Source: Calditrichota bacterium (GTDB taxonomy: Bacteria; Zhuqueibacterota; Zhuqueibacteria; Residuimicrobiales; Krinioviventaceae). Taken from it: a DNA stretch of 5,060 nt. Numbering within the stretch: the stretch's first letter is position 1; each line of letters begins with the position of its first letter. Below the pieces are notes generated by a model. That model had not been told where the DNA came from. It saw nothing but the letters and a program-made list of their open reading frames with translations, and searched no databases. The stretch is from positions 1-5,060 of the forward strand of contig RPQV01000316.1 in the NCBI GenBank assembly GCA_003818595.1, read 5' to 3'. Below, in pieces: positions 1-5,060 of this stretch. Both the position numbers and the translations under genes were made by a program.

Positions 1-1
1 A

Positions 2-448
2 ACACCCTATCTTTTTCTCCAATTTCTGGTGATGAGCCATAATGAGCATGAAATTCCAAAAATGAAAAGGCTGGCCAAAGAACTGGGTGTGGATCGGCTG
101 TTAATTAAAACCACGCAGGTGATGACGACCGCGGAGGCGGACGAATGGCTGCCGAAAGATGAACGATATCGTCGTTATGATATTCAGGATGACTCGTTGC
201 AGGTCAAACGGGGAAAGGGTATTTGCCCGCGCGTATGGCTGACCACTTTGGTCGATTGGGACGGGCAAGTGGTGCCCTGCTGCTTTGACAAAAATGGTGA
301 ATATCCTTTCGGCACTATTGAAAACGAAGCCTTTGCTGATATCTGGGTGAATAAATCTTATACTGCGTTTCGACGACAAATGTTGATCGATCGCTCAGTG
401 ATTGACATTTGCCGCCTATGCAACTATGGGATTGGTCTGTTCAAATAG
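2..448 (+). CDS. Radical SAM/SPASM-domain protein, C-terminal part (5' end outside the window)
   Basis: The reading frame is open from base 2, and the residues before the first GTG (29) and ATG (32) read TPYLFLQFLVMSHNEHE. That fits the end of a radical SAM core, so neither codon is a real start and the gene begins upstream. The visible part holds the last core strands (LGVDRLLIKTTQV, about 86-121) and then a SPASM-like C-terminal domain. One cysteine at 224-226 is followed after twelve residues by a glycine and after four more by a Cys-Cys pair (278-283), matching the family's CX9-15GX4C pattern. A GTIENEAFADIWVN segment and a final CxxC (C codons at 410-412 and 419-421) follow. The chain stops nine residues after the last motif, so probably only one auxiliary Fe-S cluster is held here. 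The CX3CX2C SAM cluster motif would lie upstream and cannot be seen. The substrate is unknown. The stop codon overlaps the Shine-Dalgarno of the next gene, which suggests translational coupling. Confidence 0.88.
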   Translation, partial: TPYLFLQFLVMSHNEHEIPKMKRLAKELGVDRLLIKTTQVMTTAEADEWLPKDERYRRYDIQDDSLQVKRGKGICPRVWLTTLVDWDGQVVPCCFDKNGEYPFGTIENEAFADIWVNKSYTAFRRQMLIDRSVIDICRLCNYGIGLFK

Positions 449-451
449 GAG
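447..451 (+). promoter_or_regulatory. Ribosome binding site that fixes the nucleosidase start
   Basis: AGGAG lies five bases before ATG 457 and overlaps the TAG stop of the upstream gene (446-448). It decides between ATG 457 and an in-frame TTG at 409. The TTG lies inside the upstream gene and has no comparable site. Confidence 0.85.
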
Positions 452-456
452 CTAAA

Positions 457-1293
457 ATGCATATCGACAAATTGAATGACATGTTCTACAGCGAGCTGCG
501 ACGCAAGCTGACGTATCATAATGAGGAAAAGCAGCGTATCGCCCGCGATATGCTCGAACGATACAGTGGTTCCAATGTCGCCGACTTTCAGCAGTATATT
601 CTGCTGACCAATTTTCAAAAATATATTGATGTGTTTTCCGAACGTTTCCAAGCCAGCGTCCATACTGGTTCGGTGTGGTCGGCGGTTCATAGCCCGGAAA
701 ATAAAGTGAGCATGATTGATTTTAAAATCGGTGCTCCGACAGCAGCACTGGTCATCGAACTGCTCAGTGCCATTGATCCGCAAGCCGTGATTTTTCTCGG
801 CATGTGCGGCGGGCTCCATCGTTCACTTCAGATTGGTGATTTTATTCTGCCAATGGCCGCCATTCGCGACGAAGGCGTTTCCCAGCATTTTATTCCTCCC
901 CAGGTGCCTTCACTGCCGACATTCAAGATTCAAAAATTTATCAGTCAAATGCTGGTGGAACAAGGTCTGGATTATCGCACGGGCGTCGTTCACACGTCCG
1001 ATTATCGATTTTGGGAGTTTGATGAGGAATTCAAGAGGACATTATACGAAGAGCGCGCCATTGCTATTGAAATGGAATGCGCTGCTTTATTCTCAGTCGG
1101 ATTTGTCAGCAAGGCGCCGATTGGTGCGTTGCTGTTGGTTTCCGATTTGCCTTTGCAAAAAGGAGGGATTAAAACAAAAGAGTCGGCGCGCTCCATTTTT
1201 GCCAAGTTTACTGAACGGCATATTCACATCGGGATTCAATCGATTATAGAAATTCAAAAACGCGGCGAACATATTCGTCATTATCGCTGGTAA
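457..1293 (+). CDS. amn: AMP nucleosidase-like protein, short form (PNP/UDP phosphorylase superfamily)
   Basis: This is a cytoplasmic enzyme of 278 residues, predicted to hydrolyse AMP to adenine and ribose 5-phosphate. The start at ATG 457 is supported by AGGAG five bases upstream. The first 40 or so residues are charged and helical. The conserved part begins at VADFQQYILLTNFQKYIDVF (41-60), followed by the nucleoside phosphorylase fold. Visible motifs are FLGMCGGL (113-120, comparable to the GHCGGL-type phosphate/ribose loop of Amn), AIRDEG (135-140), AIEMECAALF (202-211, the ribose-binding EME motif) and VSDLPL (228-233, carrying the catalytic Asp). Long Amn proteins such as that of E. coli (about 480 residues) have an N-terminal regulatory domain that is absent here, as in the short putative AMP nucleosidases of Bacteroidetes. 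The gene lies eight bases after a radical SAM gene, so a related substrate such as 5'-deoxyadenosine or methylthioadenosine cannot be excluded. Family assignment is strong; the exact substrate is less sure. Confidence 0.85.
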   Translation: MHIDKLNDMFYSELRRKLTYHNEEKQRIARDMLERYSGSNVADFQQYILLTNFQKYIDVFSERFQASVHTGSVWSAVHSPENKVSMIDFKIGAPTAALVIELLSAIDPQAVIFLGMCGGLHRSLQIGDFILPMAAIRDEGVSQHFIPPQVPSLPTFKIQKFISQMLVEQGLDYRTGVVHTSDYRFWEFDEEFKRTLYEERAIAIEMECAALFSVGFVSKAPIGALLLVSDLPLQKGGIKTKESARSIFAKFTERHIHIGIQSIIEIQKRGEHIRHYRW

Positions 1294-1335
1294 AGCCCCC
1301 TGGGCTTCAATGATCTGAGAAATCATTGACTTTTT
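1293..1335 (+). terminator. Tandem-hairpin intrinsic terminator after the nucleosidase gene
   Basis: Two stems follow the stop codon directly. AAGCCC (1293-1298) pairs with GGGCTT (1302-1307) around three bases. CAATGAT (1308-1314) pairs with ATCATTG (1322-1328) around seven bases. Two bases later comes TTTTT (1331-1335). The second stem is AT-rich and the T run short, so termination may be partial. It plausibly ends the radical SAM/nucleosidase unit. Confidence 0.6.
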
Positions 1336-1354
1336 ACAAAAAAAATGGTAAATT
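1326..1354 (+). promoter_or_regulatory. Sigma-70-type promoter for the 1483-2262 gene
   Basis: TTGACT (1326-1331, five of six to the -35 consensus) is followed after exactly 17 bases by TAAATT (1349-1354, four of six to TATAAT), in an A/T-rich stretch. The -35 box overlaps the right arm and T run of the preceding terminator. Transcription would begin near 1361 and give a leader of about 120 bases. The call rests on sequence match only. If the host uses a Bacteroidetes-type sigma factor with a different consensus, it would not hold. Confidence 0.45.
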
Positions 1355-1360
1355 TATTTA

Positions 1361-1482
1361 AATAGATGTGCCGCAACGGTATCGGTGAGGCTGGATATGT
1401 CGGAAATGGAAATGGGATCAGACGACGGAAGCAGGTCGGCAGTAAAGCTCGACATCATACGAAATTTATAATGGAGGCTGCC
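1361..1482 (+). other. Leader region with competing short helices, possible regulatory RNA
   Basis: These bases lie between the predicted promoter and the chosen start. They are open in the downstream frame from ATG 1366, but the 39 residues they would encode are low in hydrophobics and do not resemble a structured domain, so I treat them as untranslated. GTCG occurs at 1399-1402 and 1435-1438, and CGAC at 1423-1426 and 1450-1453. This allows either two successive hairpins or a long-range pairing of ATGTCG (1397-1402) with CGACAT (1450-1455). The 3' hairpin (1435-1453) has an inner GC/GC pair and loop AGTAAA. I do not recognise a known riboswitch class. Confidence 0.3.
1473..1477 (+). promoter_or_regulatory. 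Ribosome binding site that decides the start of the unknown gene
   Basis: GGAGG lies five bases before ATG 1483 and is the strongest Shine-Dalgarno in this stretch. The in-frame ATG 1366 has only A/T-rich sequence before it. This favours a 259-residue product over a 298-residue one. Confidence 0.8.
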
Positions 1483-2262
1483 ATGAATTACTATTTGTAT
1501 CTGTCATTGATTCCTGAAGCATTGATCGGATCTATGCTCCCTCCGCATGAATTCGGAATGTATTTTGCTGTGGGAACACGCAAGCGTACGCGCGGGGAGG
1601 CCATCTTCTTTCACGTTGATTCATCCTTCAAGAGCAAGGATTTCCCTTTTGATAGTTTGGAAAAGCGTTGCGTGCCGAACTCGAATGGTGACCCCAAGCG
1701 ATCTGTTTACTTGTCCATCTATCGAGCCCTCGAACATGTGCCTGTCCGATACCTGAAAGAGTTGTATTTAGTCACTGATGATGGTCGTGTATTGGAAATA
1801 GGACAAAGTGAGTATAAAGTTAAACCCGTTCAGGAACTTCATCTGTACCAGGAGTTGTCGCCGGTGAATCCGCTCATTGCCAGCAACCTGGATCCGATCA
1901 CATTTTGCCGCACGATTACTAATAAAAATCATGTGGTTCATGTGCCCAAAGTTGTGTTTGTTGAGCTGCTTCTGGGCGGTTTGGCTGAAAATCCCAAACA
2001 GGCTTCCGCATATAATTTGCCCTACAAAAATTTAGATCATCTGCGCGACTGTCTCAACAGCCTGCTGGAAAAGCCGGATAAACCCACCAAAACAGTAATC
2101 CGGTCTATGCCGTGCGATCTATTATATCGGACGATTAAAAATGGATTTTTTGTCGGTGATGCGCACGATGTTGCGTTTTATCCATTCCCGTCAATCGACG
2201 AATTGGAAGAAAAAAATCATGATTGGTGGCGTTCAGCCAACGTCATCGGTTTTCAGGATTAA
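1483..2262 (+). CDS. Conserved-looking soluble protein of unknown function
   Basis: The product has 259 residues from ATG 1483, chosen for the GGAGG five bases upstream; an in-frame ATG at 1366 would add 39 unconvincing residues. I do not recognise the family. The N-terminus is mildly hydrophobic (MNYYLYLSLIPEALIGSMLP, 1-20) but is followed by PPHEFGMYFAVGTRKRTRGEA (20-40) and has no clear signal-peptide cleavage site or membrane helix, so a cytoplasmic location is likely. Later parts include a strand pair LYLVTDDGRVLEIGQSEY (94-111), a possible hydrophobic helix VVFVELLLGG (157-166) and an acidic, Trp-rich tail DELEEKNHDWWRSANVIGFQD (239-259). Four cysteines (63, 142, 190, 211) are scattered and form no metal-binding motif. 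It appears to be a single-gene unit with its own promoter and a structured element after it, so its neighbours give little clue to its role. The open frame and strong ribosome site make a real gene very likely. Confidence 0.85.
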   Translation: MNYYLYLSLIPEALIGSMLPPHEFGMYFAVGTRKRTRGEAIFFHVDSSFKSKDFPFDSLEKRCVPNSNGDPKRSVYLSIYRALEHVPVRYLKELYLVTDDGRVLEIGQSEYKVKPVQELHLYQELSPVNPLIASNLDPITFCRTITNKNHVVHVPKVVFVELLLGGLAENPKQASAYNLPYKNLDHLRDCLNSLLEKPDKPTKTVIRSMPCDLLYRTIKNGFFVGDAHDVAFYPFPSIDELEEKNHDWWRSANVIGFQD

Positions 2263-2295
2263 TACATGATTGGTTTTCCGACCAGTCACCCCTTC

Positions 2296-2383
2296 GCCAC
2301 ACAATGCTGAACCGAGAAAGGAACTTGACAGGTGCGACATCCTGCACCTGCTGTAATTTGGTTTACCGCTTGTGTGGTTTTTT
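2296..2383 (+). terminator. Large nested stem with T6 tail: terminator or small structured RNA
   Basis: CCACACAA (2297-2304) pairs perfectly with TTGTGTGG (2370-2377), and six T's follow (2378-2383). Inside, GC (2306-2307) pairs with GC (2368-2369), GAACC (2309-2313) with GGTTT (2360-2364, one G-U pair), and CAGGTGC (2329-2335) with GCACCTG (2344-2350) around an 8-base loop. The helices are nested rather than one compact hairpin, which is large for an ordinary terminator. It sits 34 bases after the stop of the unknown gene and would end that transcript. It does not match the fluoride riboswitch, which sometimes precedes pyrophosphatase genes. Confidence 0.6.
2325..2357 (+). promoter_or_regulatory. 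Candidate extended -10 promoter for hppA
   Basis: TGCTGTAAT (2349-2357) is an extended -10 element (TGn followed by TGTAAT, five of six to TATAAT). A perfect TTGACA lies at 2325-2330, but the spacer is 21 bases, longer than the usual 16-18, so the extended -10 would have to carry most of the activity. A start near 2364 would omit the left arm of the surrounding stem, so the hppA transcript would not form the terminator. Confidence 0.4.
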
Positions 2384-2395
2384 ATGTGTGAATAG

Positions 2396-2427
2396 CATTG
2401 ATGATTAACAATTCTCATTGAACAATT
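2396..2427 (+). repeat. Imperfect direct repeat in the hppA leader
   Basis: CATTGA occurs at 2396-2401 and 2416-2421, and AACAATT at 2407-2413 and 2421-2427, just before the Shine-Dalgarno of hppA. The two copies differ in internal spacing. They may be a regulator site, or chance in an A/T-rich leader. Confidence 0.3.
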
Positions 2428-2431
2428 AATA

Positions 2432-2437
2432 GAGGAG
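2432..2437 (+). promoter_or_regulatory. Ribosome binding site of hppA
   Basis: GAGGAG stands five bases before ATG 2443, supporting this start. The first residues then lead directly into the first membrane helix, as expected for the family. Confidence 0.8.
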
Positions 2438-2442
2438 TAAGA

Positions 2443-4632
2443 ATGACAATTCCATTATTTTGGCTTGTGCCTGTTGCTGCGGTATCGGCTTTATCCTTTG
2501 CCTTCCTCTTTTTCAAGTTGATGATGCGCGAGGATGAGGGAACGGAACGAATGAAAAAGATTGCTCAACACGTTCGTACCGGTGCAATGGCCTATCTGAA
2601 ACAACAGTATAAAGTGGTCACCATCGTCTTTATTGTGCTCACCGCCCTGTTTGCGCTGATGGCGTTTTTCGGTTTTCAGAATAATTGGGTGTGGTTTGCT
2701 TTTCTGACCGGCGGCTTTTTCTCCGGTCTGGCCGGCTTTTTCGGTATGAAGACCGCCACGTATGCCGGCGCCCGTACTGCCAATGCCGCACAATTATCTT
2801 TGAACAAAGGCCTGCAGGTCGCATTTCGTTCCGGCGCAGTCATGGGTCTGGTAGTGGTCGGACTGGCCCTTCTTGACATTTCGGCCTGGTTTATCGTTTT
2901 GAATCTTTTTGTTAAAAATCTCGATGAAACACACAAGTTGGTCATGATCACCACCACCATGCTGACCTTCGGCATGGGTGCGTCGACGCAGGCGCTCTTC
3001 GCCCGCGTAGGCGGCGGCATTTATACCAAAGCGGCTGATGTCGGCGCTGATTTGGTCGGCAAAATTGAAGCCGGTATTCCTGAAGATGATCCGCGCAATC
3101 CCGCCACGATCGCAGACAATGTCGGCGATAATGTCGGCGATGTTGCGGGAATGGGCGCTGACTTGTATGAATCCTATGCGGGTTCAATCCTGGCGACTGC
3201 CGCCCTTGGCGCAGCAGCCTTTATCAGCAATCCCGCGCTTCAGCTGAGAGCGGTATTGGCGCCGATGCTGATCGCAGCCGTCGGCACCATCCTGTCAATA
3301 GTCGGTATTTTTGCGGTGAGAACCAAGGAAAACGCGAGTCAAAAGGAACTGCTCGGTGCACTCGGCCGCGGAGTCAATCTGAGTTCCTTGTTGATTATCA
3401 TTCTTTCATACGTCGTCATCAGAGTGTTGGGTATTCCCAATGCCGTTGGTTATTGGGGATCCATCGTCATCGGCTTGCTTTCCGGATGGCTCATCGGAAA
3501 AGAGACTGAATACTTTACCTCCGAAGCTTACAAACCAACCCGCCATATCGCCGATAATGCCAAAACCGGCCCGGCCACAGTGATCATCGCCGGTCTGGGA
3601 ACCGGTATGGTGTCCACCGCCTTCCCGGTGCTGACGATTGTCATCGGCACCATGCTCGCCTATTTAACGGCCTCGGGTTTTGATATGGCCAATGTCGCTG
3701 AAGGTCTGTATGGTATCGGCATCGCCGCCGTGGGTATGCTTTCCACTCTCGGCATCACTTTGGCGACTGATGCCTACGGTCCAATCGCCGATAATGCCGG
3801 CGGTAATGCGGAAATGTCCGGTTTAGGCAAAGAGGTGCGCAAACGAACGGATGCACTCGATTCACTCGGCAATACCACGGCCGCCACCGGCAAAGGTTTT
3901 GCGATCGGTTCCGCGGCGCTGACCGCTTTGGCTCTTCTGGCATCCTATGTTGAAGAAATCAAGGTCGCTCTCTATCGTCTGCCTGCCAAAGCCGCAGCAT
4001 TCGAGTCGGCAATGGAAAAAACGCTCCAAAATGCCAGTCTCGGCGATTTTATGGAGTATTATAATGTGACGTTGATGAATCCCAAAGTATTGTTGGGAAT
4101 GTTCATGGGTTCGATGATGGCTTTTGTGTTTTGCGGGTTGAGCATGCAGGCTGTCGGACGCGCAGCGTCCAGCATGGTGGATGAGGTGCGGCGTCAATTC
4201 CGAGAAATCAAAGGAATCATGGAAGGTCACGCGGAACCCGATTATGCCGCCTGCGTCGCGATCTCGACCAAAGGGGCGCAACGGGAGATGATGGTGCCCT
4301 CGCTCCTGGCGATCATTGCTCCGGTTTTAATGGGTGCTGTTTTTGGTGTTCCCGGTGTCATGGGCTTGCTCACCGGAGGGTTGGCGACGGGATTTGTATT
4401 GGCGGTATTTATGGCCAATGCCGGCGGCGCCTGGGATAATGCAAAAAAATATATCGAGGGCGGTGCACACGGCGGCAAAGGTTCCGAAGCTCATAAAGCT
4501 GCCGTCATCGGCGACACGGTCGGGGATCCATTCAAAGATACTTCCGGTCCCAGCCTGAATATTCTCATCAAATTGATGAGCATGGTTTCGATTGTAGTGG
4601 CTGGTTTGACAGTTGCCTGGTCTTTGCTGTAA
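2443..4632 (+). CDS. hppA: Membrane-bound ion-translocating pyrophosphatase, K+-dependent, probably Na+-pumping
   Basis: This integral inner-membrane enzyme of 729 residues couples hydrolysis of pyrophosphate to two phosphates with export of Na+ and/or H+. Length and full span match the family, which has about 16 transmembrane helices. The substrate motif DVGADLVGKIE (199-209) continues to EDDPRNP (214-220) and DNVGDNVGD (225-233), whose acidic residues bind Mg-PPi. The other sites are DAYGPIADNAGGNAEMSG (443-460), WDNAKKYIEGG (664-674) and GDTVGDPFKDTSGPSLN (690-706); all are complete. In GNTTAATGKG (476-485), Ala480 and Gly483 occupy the positions that are Lys and Thr in K+-independent enzymes, so K+ dependence is predicted. 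Glu243 in ADLYESYAGS (239-248) sits where Na+ pumps such as that of Thermotoga carry their gate glutamate; some relatives pump both Na+ and H+. The gene has its own candidate promoter and a GAGGAG ribosome site. There are no frameshifts or missing motifs. Family is certain, ion specificity probable. Confidence 0.97.
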   Translation: MTIPLFWLVPVAAVSALSFAFLFFKLMMREDEGTERMKKIAQHVRTGAMAYLKQQYKVVTIVFIVLTALFALMAFFGFQNNWVWFAFLTGGFFSGLAGFFGMKTATYAGARTANAAQLSLNKGLQVAFRSGAVMGLVVVGLALLDISAWFIVLNLFVKNLDETHKLVMITTTMLTFGMGASTQALFARVGGGIYTKAADVGADLVGKIEAGIPEDDPRNPATIADNVGDNVGDVAGMGADLYESYAGSILATAALGAAAFISNPALQLRAVLAPMLIAAVGTILSIVGIFAVRTKENASQKELLGALGRGVNLSSLLIIILSYVVIRVLGIPNAVGYWGSIVIGLLSGWLIGKETEYFTSEAYKPTRHIADNAKTGPATVIIAGLGTGMVSTAFPVLTIVIGTMLAYLTASGFDMANVAEGLYGIGIAAVGMLSTLGITLATDAYGPIADNAGGNAEMSGLGKEVRKRTDALDSLGNTTAATGKGFAIGSAALTALALLASYVEEIKVALYRLPAKAAAFESAMEKTLQNASLGDFMEYYNVTLMNPKVLLGMFMGSMMAFVFCGLSMQAVGRAASSMVDEVRRQFREIKGIMEGHAEPDYAACVAISTKGAQREMMVPSLLAIIAPVLMGAVFGVPGVMGLLTGGLATGFVLAVFMANAGGAWDNAKKYIEGGAHGGKGSEAHKAAVIGDTVGDPFKDTSGPSLNILIKLMSMVSIVVAGLTVAWSLL

Positions 4633-4667
4633 TCGGGCGAAGATAAAGGGGGCTGGTTCAGAAATTC

Positions 4668-4712
4668 TTCTCCACCTCAGGCAAAGGTTCAATTTTGTGC
4701 GGAGGTGGAGAA
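4668..4712 (+). repeat. Perfect 11-bp inverted repeat between hppA and the next gene
   Basis: TTCTCCACCTC (4668-4678) is the exact reverse complement of GAGGTGGAGAA (4702-4712). Within the 23-base loop, CAAA (4682-4685) can pair with TTTG (4694-4697). No T run follows on either strand, so it is not a standard intrinsic terminator. It may stabilise the 3' end of the hppA message, act as an attenuator, or be a dyad operator for the downstream gene. The right arm contains an SD-like GGAGG (4701-4705) that would be masked in the folded form, although no start codon lies at the right distance from it. Confidence 0.65.
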
Positions 4713-4726
4713 TTCACTCAGAGGCA

Positions 4727-5060
4727 ATGGAGGTATTCGATTTGTTGAACCTGAACACGGAAGAACTTGTTCGGTTAATCGAGACCGTTTTTCCACGATT
4801 TCCTGACGATAAAGAACTGACAATTTTAGTGGATATCCCGACGCAATCCGCTGATGATCATCCCCAGTGGCTGATGCGCCGTCGATGTGCCTATGAATGG
4901 TTTAGTCAGTTAAGGAAAGAGCCCAGGAAGTTAGGACTCGAGATTTTCTTGCGTGGTTATCCGGCGGTTAATTCGAACAACGCCGATTTACCCTCCGGCG
5001 CTTTTGAGTTGACCGCCGTGCCGCCGGACTTGAGCAGCGATTTGAAGGGTCCTTTTCTGC
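4727..5060 (+). CDS. Protein of unknown function, N-terminal part (runs off the right edge)
   Basis: The frame is open from ATG 4727 to the window end, giving 111 residues with no stop; the last base belongs to a split codon. I do not recognise the family. Likely secondary structure alternates: helix TEELVRLIETVF (11-22), strand ELTILVDIP (30-38), basic helix WLMRRRCAYEWFSQLRKE (48-65), strand LEIFLRGYPAV (71-81), then NSNNADLPSGAFELT (82-96). This looks like a cytosolic alpha/beta protein without signal peptide. The start is uncertain. ATG 4727 has only GAGG two bases before it, whereas TTG 4742 lies eight bases after GGAGG (4729-4733). GTG 4697 is also in frame but falls inside the inverted repeat. 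The gene follows hppA by 94 bases and could share its transcript or have its own promoter; I see no clear promoter in the gap. Confidence 0.75.
   Translation, partial: MEVFDLLNLNTEELVRLIETVFPRFPDDKELTILVDIPTQSADDHPQWLMRRRCAYEWFSQLRKEPRKLGLEIFLRGYPAVNSNNADLPSGAFELTAVPPDLSSDLKGPFL
4729..4733 (+). promoter_or_regulatory. SD-like site that puts the last gene's start in doubt
   Basis: GGAGG overlaps the G of ATG 4727, so it cannot serve that codon, but it is eight bases before the in-frame TTG at 4742. If TTG is used, the protein loses its first five residues. The five (MEVFD) carry no motif that would settle the question. Confidence 0.4.

Noticed and set aside
29..448. GTG 29 or ATG 32 as the true start of the first gene
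   Set aside because: The same frame is open to base 2, and the upstream residues fit the end of a radical SAM core, so the gene is truncated by the window edge.
409..456. TTG 409 as start of the nucleosidase
   Set aside because: It lies inside the upstream coding region and lacks a ribosome site, while ATG 457 has AGGAG at ideal spacing.
1366..1482. N-terminal extension of 39 residues on the unknown protein
   Set aside because: The residues are Gly/Arg/Asn-rich without structure-like pattern, and the strong GGAGG is placed for ATG 1483.
2271..2284. Small hairpin TGGT/ACCA just after the unknown gene
   Set aside because: The stem is four base pairs and is not followed by a T run, so it is probably chance.
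2223..2408. Plus-strand frame of 61 codons overlapping the end of the unknown gene
   Set aside because: It overlaps coding sequence in another frame, has no clear ribosome site and spans the terminator-like stem.
2233..2418. Minus-strand frame of 61 codons across the gap before hppA
   Set aside because: It covers the 3' end of the unknown gene and the structured element, and its translation looks like antisense of the stem region. I see no convincing support for a gene.
2263..2442. Fluoride riboswitch upstream of the pyrophosphatase
   Set aside because: These riboswitches can precede such genes, but I do not find the conserved GGCGATGG-type 5' core or its pseudoknot partner here.
2676..3020. 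Minus-strand frame of 114 codons inside hppA
   Set aside because: It is antisense to highly conserved membrane segments of hppA, with a composition expected from the complement of Ala/Gly-rich codons.
3862..4281. Minus-strand frame of 139 codons inside hppA
   Set aside because: It is fully contained in the pyrophosphatase gene on the opposite strand, and its His/Arg-rich translation shows no domain.

Overview
The window holds five genes, all on the plus strand: three complete (an AMP-nucleosidase-like protein, an unrecognised protein, and a membrane pyrophosphatase) and two cut by the window edges. GC content looks close to 50% and Shine-Dalgarno sites are strong (AGGAG, GGAGG, GAGGAG). The pyrophosphatase is of the K+-dependent, Na+-pump-like type, and the nucleosidase is the short form without an N-terminal regulatory domain. 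Together these suggest an anaerobic or facultative bacterium, perhaps from the Bacteroidetes/Calditrichota/KSB1 neighbourhood. That placement is a family-based guess; the sequence does not prove it.

Left part (2-1340). The tail of a radical SAM/SPASM protein enters from the left edge. Eight bases after its stop, with its Shine-Dalgarno overlapping that stop, begins a 278-residue AMP-nucleosidase-like protein, so the two are very probably one operon. The unit closes with two tandem hairpins and a short T run.

Middle (1326-2383). A TTGACT-17-TAAATT promoter overlaps that terminator. It would give a leader of roughly 120 bases with competing short helices, and then a 259-residue soluble protein of no recognised family. 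The protein is followed by a large nested stem that ends in six T's. The nested stem is either a bulky terminator or the 3' part of a small RNA. An extended -10 promoter for the next gene lies inside it.

Right part (2384-5060). hppA encodes a complete 729-residue membrane-bound pyrophosphatase. All its catalytic motifs are intact, its signature residues are those of the K+-dependent class, and the transmembrane glutamate is in the position typical of Na+ pumps. After it comes an 11-bp perfect inverted repeat without a T tract, and then the first 111 codons of a gene of unknown product that runs off the right edge.

Functionally, the nucleosidase would release adenine from AMP or a related adenine nucleoside, possibly the 5'-deoxyadenosine made by its radical SAM neighbour. 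HppA would recover energy from the pyrophosphate made in biosynthesis as an ion gradient. No mobile elements, CRISPR arrays, tRNA or rRNA genes were seen. There is no clear evidence of a wholly new system. The best leads are the radical SAM/nucleosidase pair, the structured RNA ahead of hppA, and the two unrecognised proteins.
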